37,675 nucleotides of DNA from Sulfuricaulis sp049587675 (GCF_049587675.1 NZ_JBAVEJ010000088.1:1-37675), one strand, 5' to 3'; counted from the stretch's first letter, positions 8,051 to 15,542 are shown. Numbers and translations are program-made. Notes: generated by a model from the letters alone, not told the origin.

Positions 8051-9460
8051 TCACCATACAAAGAACTGAATGAACCACATGCCGGCGGGCAGTGCCATGC
8101 CGGCGAGCACGGTTCCGAACGCCAACAGGCGCCGTCGATAGGTCGTTCCGGTTTTCGCCAGCATGCGCCACGCGAGCCACGCACTCCAGCCCACCGCCGC
8201 GACCAACAACGCCGCGCGTACCGGGAGAACCCATGCGAGCACCATACCCTCGGCCCGCAGCAACGTCACCGTGAGCATGCTCAGGCCGAGGAAGGCGCCG
8301 ATCCCGGCGAGCGGAATGAGCGCATAGGCCAGACGCCAGCATTCACCCGGCCGCCTCAGCCATTTTTCCGCCACCCACAGCGAGGCCAGTATCCAACCGC
8401 CGGTAACAAGCGCCACCGTACCGATATAAAAGAGCACCATCAATCCGTCGAGCCAGGTAAAGATGTCGTTCGCCTCGGGGTAATGCGTGAGCAGCCACCA
8501 CGGGGCGTTATCGGCCAGTAATGCATAGGAGTCATGCGCCACCAGCCAAGTGGCGATGGATTGCTTCAGCGCCACGAACCAGGGACTCGCGCTCCATTGA
8601 AACGCCCCGAGCGCCACGCCGAGCACGCCGAACAGCAGCAGGATCACCTCCCAGCGTGAAACCGCGCCGGGTGAAAGCCTCAGCACCTCGGCGTTGGGCG
8701 AGCGCGCCGCCAACTGCACCGCGTCGCGATGCCCGCTGCAACGGCCGCAGGCGTGGCAGGCGGAAGCGCCGGTCATACGCGGAATGTCGATGAGCGTGGC
8801 ACACGCGGCCGCGGGCGTGCTGGCGGGTTTTGATCTCCATGCCGCGCGGTCCACATGGAAATGCACCGGCGCCAGACGCGCCAGCAACCCGAATACGCCG
8901 TTGGCGGGACACAGGTAGCGGCACCACACGCGCGCGCCGCGCCCGTACACATAGCCCACCGCGAGCGCCATGAGCGACGAGCCGCCGAGGATCAGCAGGG
9001 TGGCCTTGGGATACTCGTACACGCTCAGCAGCTGGCCGAAAACGGTGGTCATGACGAAGGCCACGAATGGCCAGCCGCCCCAGCGAATCCAGCGCGGGAT
9101 CGGGTATTGCAGACCGCGGCGACTGACGAGTTCCGTGAGCGAGCCTTCCGGACAAAACACGCCGCACCACACGCGACCCATGAGCATCATCGACACCATC
9201 ACGAACGGCCACCACACGCCCCAGAATGCAAATTGCGCCAGACGCGTGAGATTGTCATATACGTGCGCCGAGTCCGGCGGCAACGGCAGAAACGCCGGAA
9301 TAATCACCAGCGCAAAATAAACCACGACCACCGCCCACTGGATGGCCTGAATGACGGATCGATGCCGCTGCATGGCATCGCCGAAAGACTGCAACCATCC
9401 GGTTTTGCGGCGAATGAACGTGACCGGACTTACGATGACGTTTTCGACTTGCGTATCCAT
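8051..9460 (-). CDS. ftrD: FtrD-like membrane polyferredoxin
   Basis: The 469-aa protein has about nine to ten membrane segments and three cysteine clusters: GRVWCGVFCPEG (Cys99, Cys103), WCRYLCPANG (Cys180, Cys184), and a C-terminal set with Cys220 and CHACGRCSG (Cys235, 238, 241). This CxxxCP/CxxxCP/CxxCxxC pattern is that of NapH/NosR-type ferredoxin proteins. The gene context (P19, cupredoxin, FTR1) identifies it as FtrD of the FtrABCD inorganic-iron system, thought to move electrons linked to iron oxidation or reduction. I chose the ATG at 9460 over an upstream TTG. GGTGG lies about ten bases before it. The gene is 27 bases after the cupredoxin stop. Confidence 0.9.
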   Translation of the reverse strand: MDTQVENVIVSPVTFIRRKTGWLQSFGDAMQRHRSVIQAIQWAVVVVYFALVIIPAFLPLPPDSAHVYDNLTRLAQFAFWGVWWPFVMVSMMLMGRVWCGVFCPEGSLTELVSRRGLQYPIPRWIRWGGWPFVAFVMTTVFGQLLSVYEYPKATLLILGGSSLMALAVGYVYGRGARVWCRYLCPANGVFGLLARLAPVHFHVDRAAWRSKPASTPAAACATLIDIPRMTGASACHACGRCSGHRDAVQLAARSPNAEVLRLSPGAVSRWEVILLLFGVLGVALGAFQWSASPWFVALKQSIATWLVAHDSYALLADNAPWWLLTHYPEANDIFTWLDGLMVLFYIGTVALVTGGWILASLWVAEKWLRRPGECWRLAYALIPLAGIGAFLGLSMLTVTLLRAEGMVLAWVLPVRAALLVAAVGWSAWLAWRMLAKTGTTYRRRLLAFGTVLAGMALPAGMWFIQFFVW

Positions 9461-9487
9461 GTTCAAATATCCACCGCGCCTTTCAGA

Positions 9488-9832
9488 TCACTTGACGACG
9501 ATCCGGCCCTTCGCCGTCTCGGGATGAAACTCGCCATAGAACGGATAAACGCCCGGCTTGAGCGCGGGAAACACCAGAAACGAGGTCGCCCCCGCCCCCA
9601 GCACCTTTTCCCGGCGCGGGTTATCGGATTCGAACTCTTCCGGACCCGGCCCCTCGTTGGTGATGATGATCTTGAAGCGCGTGCCGGCGGGCACTTCGAT
9701 GGTCTCCGGGTAAAAGCGTCCACCCTTGGCCGTGAGCTTGAGCGTAAGCAATTCCTCGGCCCCCGCGAATCCGGAGCCGGCGGCGAGCCACAGCGCGGTG
9801 GCGACGATGAACTGGGTGCGAAGTGTGATCAT
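9488..9832 (-). CDS. Periplasmic cupredoxin-like protein (FtrB type), paralogue 2
   Basis: The 114-aa protein has a signal peptide (cleavage near AEE, residue about 26) and a single cupredoxin fold. Shared motifs are VPAGTRFKIIITNEGPGPEEF and YGEFHPETAKGRIVVK. The mature chain has only one His (in EFHPE) and no Cys or Met, so the normal type-1 copper ligand set is absent. A very similar paralogue lies at 14011-14352. The start has GAGGTG upstream. The gene begins nine bases after the stop of the small Cys/His protein, consistent with translational coupling. It probably acts with P19 and FTR1 in periplasmic iron handling. Confidence 0.9.
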   Translation of the reverse strand: MITLRTQFIVATALWLAAGSGFAGAEELLTLKLTAKGGRFYPETIEVPAGTRFKIIITNEGPGPEEFESDNPRREKVLGAGATSFLVFPALKPGVYPFYGEFHPETAKGRIVVK

Positions 9833-9841
9833 GGGCGCACC

Positions 9842-10069
9842 TCAGTTCGCCGCGCGGCGCGGCGTCGCGGGCAGGATCGCGCCCTGGGTGGCGGTTTGCG
9901 CCGCTTCGAGCAGCGTGGCGCAGAGCGACAGGAACGCTGCCATGGTGAGGCGCAGGCTGGTGTGACCGACGTGCAGATGTACCGTTTCGCAGTCGGCGCA
10001 GCGTTCGACCTGGCACACGGTACAATGGGCCAGAATCTGTCTAACTCCGGTATCGTGCTCGGTATTCAT
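9842..10069 (-). CDS. Small Cys/His-rich cytoplasmic protein of unknown function
   Basis: The 75-aa product has a strong ribosome site (AAAGGAGG, nine bases before the ATG) and sits tightly between the porin and cupredoxin genes, so I regard it as real. It contains CTVCQVERCADC (Cys16, 19, 24, 27) followed by VHLHVGHTSLRL (His31, 33, 36), then an amphipathic helix LTMAAFLSLCATLLEAA. There is no signal peptide. The two CxxC pairs could bind zinc or an Fe-S cluster. The second half (C-x-x-V-H-L-x-x-G-x-x-S-L-R-L) faintly recalls small DUF6686-type proteins, but that is memory and not a search. Its place in the iron operon suggests an iron-sensing or electron-transfer accessory. Confidence 0.8.
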   Translation of the reverse strand: MNTEHDTGVRQILAHCTVCQVERCADCETVHLHVGHTSLRLTMAAFLSLCATLLEAAQTATQGAILPATPRRAAN

Positions 10070-10108
10070 GATGCGCTTCCTCCTTTTACAGAACGGGGTT
10101 GTCGTGAA

Positions 10109-11629
10109 TCAGAATGTGAGCTGGGCGCGCAGACCGATCAGGTTCATGTCCTTGGCGCCGTCGCCGGCGGGGCGGCTGACATGCTGCAGGTCCGGCGACA
10201 GATCGAACTGCTTGTTTATGCGCCATCGGTAATACAGCTCGATGAGCCTCTCGTCCCCGCTGGCCGCATAGCCGAAATCGGCGTTGCCGTCGGCGTCGGC
10301 ATCCAGGGTCGGCGCATCGTTGCGGAAGTCGGCACTGGTGCGCATTTGTCCAACGGCCACGCCCACGGCATCCGCACCTCGGTCCCAATAACTTCCGCCG
10401 AACTCGGTGCCCAGCGTGAGCGCCTGGTCGAAACGCACCTTGCCCTTGGTCTGGTGGCCGTAGCGGCCGAACAACGTCGTGGCGTCGCCGACGCGCTGGT
10501 CCACGCTCAGCCCCCAGCCGGTATGGACCTCGGTCATGGTGTCCGCCTCGTTGGCGTAGGGCGTGGCCTGGCCGTTGCGCCAGAGATAGATACGGTAGTT
10601 GCCGTTCAGACCGCCGAAGAACTTTTGTGCTGTCTCGAGTTGAGCGATGACGAAGGGTTTCTCGAAACTGTTCGAGAACTGTGCGCCACTACCCGCGCCG
10701 AAGACGCCGAGCGAGGCGTCCCAGGTGAGTGGCCTTTCCGTCTCGTTGTGATAGGCGAAGCGCAATCCCGGCGTGAAGCCGAAACTATCCACGCCCACGT
10801 CTCCACCGGCGTCGAGCAGCGGGTTGTGCACGAGCGCGGTGTTAAGAAAGCGCGTGGTCTCGTCATCGGCGATGGCGTTCTGGTCGAAGAACAGAAACGG
10901 ATCCATCTTGCCGAAATTGAAGCTGAGACTTTCGCGCGATTGCGGCTTGAAACCGCCGAGCGGCAGCGGCACGTCGAGCTGGTACCAGGCTTGCGCGAGC
11001 AACACGGTGGCGTCGTCTTCGGGTCGCGCCCCCTGGACGTGGAAACCGGTCGCGTTGACGCCACCGAACGTGGGCAGGATGCGCGTAAGCCCGTCGCCCT
11101 GGCCCATGCGGAAGTGCGCGAACAGCTTGCCTTCGGCGTTGCCGATCTCGCCGCCGGGTAGGCTCACGGAAACGTCGGTGCGGTAGTTCCACTGGCTCTC
11201 GCTCGATCCGTCGGTGGTGGCACTGCCGCTGGCGTTTTGCGCCACGGTCGTGAACGAGACACCTGCGGTAATTCCTTCGAGCGATTCGATCGTGCGCGCC
11301 TGCTTCTGCATCGAGAGTGTCTGGAATTCCACGGCCTTCAGACGCGTGGCGAGTTCCGGTTCGCTTTCGCTGACGCGACTGCCTTCCAACGCCTTCTCCA
11401 TGTCCTCGTTCTTTTTCTCGAGCCGCTTGATGCGCTCGAGCAGTTCCGTATTCGAGGGATCGGCAGCGAACGCCGGTCCAGCGCCGGCGAGTGCCAGACC
11501 GATGGCGCCGGCCAAAGCGCCGCGACGTAACAGCGGCACAATCTTTCGATATGGCAGAACGAACGAGCGCAGCGAGTAGGGCTTCTCGTCATTAGGCAGG
11601 ACGAGCGAGCGTAGCGAGCAGGGCTTCAT
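10109..11629 (-). CDS. OprB-like porin with N-terminal coiled coil
   Basis: The 506-aa protein carries a signal-like segment (ALAGAIGLALAGAGPAFA), then a coiled coil of about 20 residues (ELLERIKRLEKKNEDMEKAL) and a beta-barrel. The C-terminal part (ERLIELYYRWRINKQFDLSP, DLQHV, final F) matches the OprB porin family. The ATG at 11629 overlaps the P19 stop and has GGAGG seven bases upstream. It would, however, read through a dispersed repeat and give an unusually long, basic 30-residue leader. A GTG at 11539 would give a normal signal peptide but has a weak ribosome site. Coiled-coil/OprB porins of cyanobacteria have been linked to inorganic iron uptake, which fits this locus. Confidence 0.88.
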   Translation of the reverse strand: MKPCSLRSLVLPNDEKPYSLRSFVLPYRKIVPLLRRGALAGAIGLALAGAGPAFAADPSNTELLERIKRLEKKNEDMEKALEGSRVSESEPELATRLKAVEFQTLSMQKQARTIESLEGITAGVSFTTVAQNASGSATTDGSSESQWNYRTDVSVSLPGGEIGNAEGKLFAHFRMGQGDGLTRILPTFGGVNATGFHVQGARPEDDATVLLAQAWYQLDVPLPLGGFKPQSRESLSFNFGKMDPFLFFDQNAIADDETTRFLNTALVHNPLLDAGGDVGVDSFGFTPGLRFAYHNETERPLTWDASLGVFGAGSGAQFSNSFEKPFVIAQLETAQKFFGGLNGNYRIYLWRNGQATPYANEADTMTEVHTGWGLSVDQRVGDATTLFGRYGHQTKGKVRFDQALTLGTEFGGSYWDRGADAVGVAVGQMRTSADFRNDAPTLDADADGNADFGYAASGDERLIELYYRWRINKQFDLSPDLQHVSRPAGDGAKDMNLIGLRAQLTF

Positions 11630-11632
11630 TAA
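11550..11632. repeat. Dispersed repeat, copy 2, overlapping the porin start
   Basis: This is nearly the same two-unit element as at 6883-6964: AACGAGCGCAGCGAGTAGGG, then CTTCTCGTCAT, then a diverged second unit ending AGGGCTTCATT. The end coincides with the TAA of the P19 gene and the ATG of the porin. If that ATG is used, the repeat is translated into two CSLRSLVLP/YSLRSFVLP units. Confidence 0.78.
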
Positions 11633-12189
11633 TAGCCTCCCTTCTTACCGATACCGGCGAAGGTGAAGTCATACTCGACCGTGAAGCTCTTGAACCAGGG
11701 GCGCACGCCGGTGAGCCGATCGGTGTGGCGTCCGAAGTGCTTGCCATAAGGGTTTTCCGGGGCGTTCGGAGGATAGATGGTGTACTTGAGATGGTACTTG
11801 CCGGGGCCGACGAGCTTGACGTTGTCGCCGTAATGCGGACCGTCATTGGCCACCATCGGCATGAAATCGCCCGACGCCTTCCACTCGGCGCCGACCTTGC
11901 TGATCTCGTACTTCACCAGCAGGTTCGGAATCCATGCGCCCTCTCCAAATCCGTTCGGGTTGTCGCCCAAGGCATGGATATCAGCCTCCATGTGCATATC
12001 CGATTCGGCGGCCTTACGCATCATGCCTTCCGGCTCCATTTCAACCGGCTGCAGATAGACCGCAGCAATCTCCATGCCGCTGCGTTGTTGCGGCTGACCG
12101 ATGGGATATTCCACCGCACCCGACGTCGCCGGCAGACCGGCGAAACCTAACGCTATTCCAATGACAACTGACCGACTAAACATATGCAT
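11629..12189 (-). CDS. ftrA: P19/FtrA-type periplasmic iron-binding protein
   Basis: The 186-aa protein has a signal peptide (cleavage near SGA, residue about 25). It contains the P19/Tp34/FetP motifs: EMEPEGMM, DMHMEADIHA (metal-binding Met/His-rich strand), GFGEGAWIPNLLVKYEI and PMVANDGPHYGDN. These dimeric proteins bind Cu and Fe and partner FTR1 permeases (FtrA in Bordetella, FetP in E. coli). The start has GAGGAG seven bases upstream. It follows the barrel gene by 62 bases and its stop overlaps the porin ATG. Confidence 0.94.
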   Translation of the reverse strand: MHMFSRSVVIGIALGFAGLPATSGAVEYPIGQPQQRSGMEIAAVYLQPVEMEPEGMMRKAAESDMHMEADIHALGDNPNGFGEGAWIPNLLVKYEISKVGAEWKASGDFMPMVANDGPHYGDNVKLVGPGKYHLKYTIYPPNAPENPYGKHFGRHTDRLTGVRPWFKSFTVEYDFTFAGIGKKGGY

Positions 12190-12251
12190 TGTTTTGCTCC
12201 TCGCTTTTCATTGCCGTTCCGGTTCCGGCGCGTAGCGCCCAGACCCGATTC

Positions 12252-13043
12252 TCAAAATTCCCATTCAACCCGGGCCCGCACCAGTTGCTGCTCGCTCGCC
12301 TGGGTCTGTCCAAAAGCGACACCGAGACTGGCAGACAATCCATGTCCGAACATGATGTCCACGGCGGGAGATATCAGGTGTTTCTGTTCATCACGGCCTT
12401 CGAAATCACGCAACGTCCCAAAGTCGCCAAAAAAATCCAGGCGCGGATGCCAACGTTCATCGAACCGGTAGATCACTGAAGCCGCGTACTGAAGCTCCCA
12501 GCCGATATCCTCTTCCGCACCCTTCAGGACTTTCTCGAATATCGGATTTACGTCGAGCGTCCATTTGCCGAAATCCTTCTCGATAATGCCGCGCAACTCC
12601 AGTTCGGCATCATTGTCATCGTTGCGCGGGAATTCGACTTCGGCGTACAAACCGAGGTCCACCGGCAGTTCGCCTTTTTCGGCAAACCGTGTGCGTGCGT
12701 GCCAGCGGCTCGCCTTGAAATCCCAATCGTTCTGGCCGCGGGCGCGCGAATAATCGACGTAGCCGGCGATTTCGGTTTTTTCGGTGATGCCGTAACTGGC
12801 TTCGAACGAAGTGCGGGTCAGTCCCTTGTTGTTGTCTGGCACCGGCATGTCCTGGCTTCCCCGAAGCGTGTAGGCCGTGAAGTTTTCCAGCTCCACTTCA
12901 CCTTGGGCGGCGGTTTTGTACGGATAGACTTCGAGCTCGAAATAATTGAGAGCGTGTGCGGCATGACTGAGCAATAGTGCCGTGCCTCCCAAAAGCATGC
13001 GGCTCGCGAGCCATGGAATGGATTTAATGTTGTTGAATTTCAT
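12252..13043 (-). CDS. Outer-membrane beta-barrel protein of the iron locus
   Basis: The 263-aa product has a signal peptide ending near AHA (residue about 31). The rest alternates polar and hydrophobic strands (FELEVYPY, ELRGIIEKDFGKWTLDVNPI, ELQYAASVIYRFDERWHPRL) and ends in VRARVEWEF, a classical terminal Phe barrel signal. It most resembles MetA-pathway-type or DUF2490-like outer-membrane proteins; I cannot name the exact family. A Fur-box-like palindrome begins 24 bases before its ATG, so it can be transcribed on its own under iron control. No TonB plug domain is visible. Confidence 0.85.
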   Translation of the reverse strand: MKFNNIKSIPWLASRMLLGGTALLLSHAAHALNYFELEVYPYKTAAQGEVELENFTAYTLRGSQDMPVPDNNKGLTRTSFEASYGITEKTEIAGYVDYSRARGQNDWDFKASRWHARTRFAEKGELPVDLGLYAEVEFPRNDDNDAELELRGIIEKDFGKWTLDVNPIFEKVLKGAEEDIGWELQYAASVIYRFDERWHPRLDFFGDFGTLRDFEGRDEQKHLISPAVDIMFGHGLSASLGVAFGQTQASEQQLVRARVEWEF

Positions 13044-13066
13044 GATTTTTTTCGTATATATCGTAA

Positions 13067-13081
13067 TGAGAATTATTTACA
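13067..13081 (-). promoter_or_regulatory. Fur-box-like palindrome before the outer-membrane gene
   Basis: On the plus strand TGAGAAT, T, ATTTACA form a 7-1-7 palindrome. By my count 11 of 14 positions fit the TGATAAT-n-ATTATCA model. A TATATA (13055-13060) lies between it and the ATG and could be the -10 element. Confidence 0.65.
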
Positions 13082-13133
13082 TTTAGATGGCAAAAAAATA
13101 CCGGCGGAATAAATTAAATATGTTTCTTCTCGG

Positions 13134-13982
13134 CTAGGTTCCGACGGCATTTGCCGACTGGACTTTTGCGGAAGCGGAAGGAGCGCTGCCGTAAAAACGC
13201 ATGAGCACGGCGATGCCGGCAAGCGTGGCAGCATAAAACAAAACCTGCATCCCGCTCGGATGATCGGCGTAGCCGACCAGGGTCTGCAACACCCGCCCGA
13301 GAATGCTGTTCTGCGCCACTATGCCTGAGGTGTCCCACATGGACTGCACCAGCGGCGGCAACAGGTCCGCCTGCGTCAGAAACCCGGCTGCTTGTGCCGC
13401 CATGCCGGCCGCGAGCAGCGTGATCATCCATGTCGTCACCGTGAACAAGTGCCGGCTCGAGATTCGAAGCAGGCCGCGATACATCAGCAGACCCGTCATC
13501 GCACCCGATAACAACCCGATCAGCCCACCGGACAACATCAGTCCGGGTGAATCCTGCTGGGCGACAGCGATGCCATAGAGGAATAACACGACTTCCGATC
13601 CTTCGCGCAATACGGCAAGACCGATGACCACCGCCAGCATGGTCATCGAACGGCTGCCCAGCATGACGGCCTCGCCCATGTCGCGCATGTGTTGCGCCAT
13701 TTCACGACCATGGCGTTTCATCCACACGTTGTGCCAGCCGAGCATGACAACCGCGAAAAGCATGATTCCCGCGTTGAAAACTTCCTGCCCGACGCCGGCA
13801 AGCGCGGAGGAAATCGCGTCGGCAAACCACGCCACCAAACCCGCTCCAGCCACACCGGCCATGATCCCCGTGCTGATCCAGCTGACGCGCCGGGCAAGCC
13901 CCTGGGTGGCGGCGAGCACGATACCGATGATGAGCGCCGCTTCCAGCATTTCACGGAATACGATTATGGTAGTTGCCAACAT
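13134..13982 (-). CDS. ftrC: FTR1-family iron permease
   Basis: The 282-aa, seven-helix inner-membrane protein starts MLATTIIVFREMLEAALIIG. The two RExxE iron motifs of the family are present: REMLE (10-14) in the first helix and REGSE (126-130) in the fourth. The start has AGGAG nine bases upstream. It lies 28 bases after the cupredoxin stop. In FtrABCD/FetMP/EfeUOB systems this permease takes up iron delivered by a periplasmic partner, here most likely the P19 protein and cupredoxins. Confidence 0.95.
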   Translation of the reverse strand: MLATTIIVFREMLEAALIIGIVLAATQGLARRVSWISTGIMAGVAGAGLVAWFADAISSALAGVGQEVFNAGIMLFAVVMLGWHNVWMKRHGREMAQHMRDMGEAVMLGSRSMTMLAVVIGLAVLREGSEVVLFLYGIAVAQQDSPGLMLSGGLIGLLSGAMTGLLMYRGLLRISSRHLFTVTTWMITLLAAGMAAQAAGFLTQADLLPPLVQSMWDTSGIVAQNSILGRVLQTLVGYADHPSGMQVLFYAATLAGIAVLMRFYGSAPSASAKVQSANAVGT

Positions 13983-14010
13983 GACGCTGAACTCCTGAAC
14001 TGATTTGAGC

Positions 14011-14352
14011 TTACTTGGCTACGATCTGGCCTTGGGCTGTCTCGGGATGAAACTCGCCGATGAACTTATATGTCCCGGGTTTGAGCGGACCGATGAAGAC
14101 TTCCGCGGTTTTTCCGGCCTTGATGATTTTCTCCCGGTTGAGATCCGAACTTTCGAATTCTTCCGGTCCGGGTCCGTCGTTCTTGATGACCAGTTTGATC
14201 TTCTGGCCAGCCGGGATTTCGACCTGCTCTGGGGTATAACGGCCGTCCTTGATGGTGAGATTGAAGGCCGGCAGGTTTTCAGCGTGCAGCGGCAGCGCGA
14301 TCCCCAACGACAGCAACAGCGCCGGCACCATTACCCAATGTTTGACGATCAT
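14011..14352 (-). CDS. ftrB: Periplasmic cupredoxin-like protein (FtrB type), paralogue 1
   Basis: The 113-aa protein has a signal peptide cleaved near LHA (residue about 24) and one cupredoxin domain with VEIPAGQKIKLVIKNDGPGP, EEFESSDLNREK and GEFHPETAQGQIVAK. As in its paralogue at 9488-9832, the mature chain has one His and no Cys or Met, so it should not form a blue copper site. The acidic EEFES cluster and EFHPE could bind iron. It is the first gene after the Fur-box promoter, with AAAGGG upstream of the ATG. Confidence 0.92.
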   Translation of the reverse strand: MIVKHWVMVPALLLSLGIALPLHAENLPAFNLTIKDGRYTPEQVEIPAGQKIKLVIKNDGPGPEEFESSDLNREKIIKAGKTAEVFIGPLKPGTYKFIGEFHPETAQGQIVAK

Positions 14353-14402
14353 GATCTCTACCCTTTCTCTGGTTTTAATGTCACGCCACGGATTGTTTCA
14401 TA

Positions 14403-14431
14403 ATCTTAATCTTAATGCCAATCGTTCTCAA
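14403..14431 (-). promoter_or_regulatory. Promoter of the iron locus
   Basis: On the minus strand TTGAGA (14426-14431), a 17-base spacer and TAAGAT (14403-14408) lie about 50 bases before the cupredoxin ATG. The Fur-box-like palindrome covers the -35 element and most of the spacer. Confidence 0.7.
14416..14430 (-). promoter_or_regulatory. Fur-box-like operator of the iron locus
   Basis: On the plus strand TGCCAAT, C, GTTCTCA form a 7-1-7 site. The right half is the common TGAGAAC form, and the left half differs from TGAGAAT at two positions. Its overlap with the promoter is what a repressor site would need. Confidence 0.72.
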
Positions 14432-14504
14432 TTAGATTCAGTTGTCATAGACCTGCGGTCTTCGCTGCCGGAAAACCGTATTAACCCATTGATCTGAATT
14501 ATAT

Positions 14505-15542
14505 TTACTGGCCCTGCGCAGTTGGAGCGGCAAGCCAGAGTTTTTCCATGCCGGGCGAACTCCACAGCTGACCCGCCTGATCGACGATAAGGCCGGAGAG
14601 CCCGGGTGTCTGCGAAATCAGGGCACGGCCCCACGCCGTCCCGCGGACCATGATGGCGAGGGTATAACCGTTGACCTGTTCGAAGTCGTTTGCCACCAGT
14701 GTCACCTGTTGCGGGCCTTCAGTGGGATAACCCGTGCGCGGGTCGAGGATGTGGTGATAACGTTTTCCGTCCCTGAAAAAATATCGCTCGTAATCACCGG
14801 AGGTCACCACCCAGCCCTGCGTCAATTCAACGGTGCCAAGCAGCACATCCCCGCGCCGGGGATGGCGAATGCCGATACGCCAGGGTCGTCCCTGATGACT
14901 CCCCATGACGGCAACATCGCCGCCGCCGTTGATCATTGCGTGTACGATGCCGTGCTGCTTCAGCGCCTGCATGCCGGCGTCAAGAATGTAAAGCTTGGCG
15001 ATGCCGCCCAAATCCAGGCGCATGCCGTGTTGCTTGAGCAGCACGGTCCGCTTCTTTTCATTCAATATGACATGGCGGAAATTCACGAGCGGCAATGCCT
15101 GCCGGATCTCGTCCGGCGATGGCATGACGGGATTATCCGGATCGAAGCGCCAGAGCTTGAGCGAGCCGACTGTGATATCGAAAGCTCCATCGCTGCGCTC
15201 CGATACCCGCCGCGCCATGACCAGCACCTCCATCAGTTCGCGCGAAACCGTCACCGGCTGAGCGCCGGCCTGAAGGTTGATCCGACTCACCATGCTGTCG
15301 GGATTGTAATGATTCATCATGTCCGACAGGCGCGACATCTCGCGGTACGCGTCGTTTACACCCTGTTCCAGAACCTCGCGCCGGGGCCCCTCGACTGTCA
15401 TGCTCACCAACGTGCCCATCAGGGGACGGGAATCGGCGTATTGCCGAAGTTCCGCGGCCACGTCGCCCGAACGGATCAATACTGTCACGAACACCGGCAA
15501 GGCGACGACAAAAACGGACAGGAGGCGCTTAGGATACGGCAT
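14505..15542 (-). CDS. apbE: ApbE-like FAD:protein FMN transferase with altered metal site
   Basis: The 345-aa protein starts at MPYPKRLLSVFVVALPVF (signal anchor, no lipobox), with the ATG overlapping the xthA stop region by 14 bases. A longer frame runs antisense-like through xthA and is rejected. ApbE motifs are clear: SRPLMGTLVSM (about 38-48), SDGAFDITVGSL (about 117-128), LDLGGIAKLYILD (177-189), INGGGDVAVMG (204-214) and HHILDPRTGYPTEG (263-276). The normal DA-x-(S/A)-T segment that binds Mg2+ reads NGYTL (291-295), so both the Asp and the Thr are replaced. ApbE enzymes attach FMN to Thr/Ser of extracytoplasmic redox proteins. The target here is unknown. Confidence 0.88.
   Translation of the reverse strand: MPYPKRLLSVFVVALPVFVTVLIRSGDVAAELRQYADSRPLMGTLVSMTVEGPRREVLEQGVNDAYREMSRLSDMMNHYNPDSMVSRINLQAGAQPVTVSRELMEVLVMARRVSERSDGAFDITVGSLKLWRFDPDNPVMPSPDEIRQALPLVNFRHVILNEKKRTVLLKQHGMRLDLGGIAKLYILDAGMQALKQHGIVHAMINGGGDVAVMGSHQGRPWRIGIRHPRRGDVLLGTVELTQGWVVTSGDYERYFFRDGKRYHHILDPRTGYPTEGPQQVTLVANDFEQVNGYTLAIMVRGTAWGRALISQTPGLSGLIVDQAGQLWSSPGMEKLWLAAPTAQGQ

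Noticed and set aside
8750..8790. TGAS motif (MTGAS) of FtrD as an ApbE flavinylation site
   Set aside because: It resembles part of the acceptor motif, but it directly precedes the CxxCxxC cluster and I recall it as a conserved part of this polyferredoxin family; the canonical D-x-x-[ST]-G-A-T is not met.
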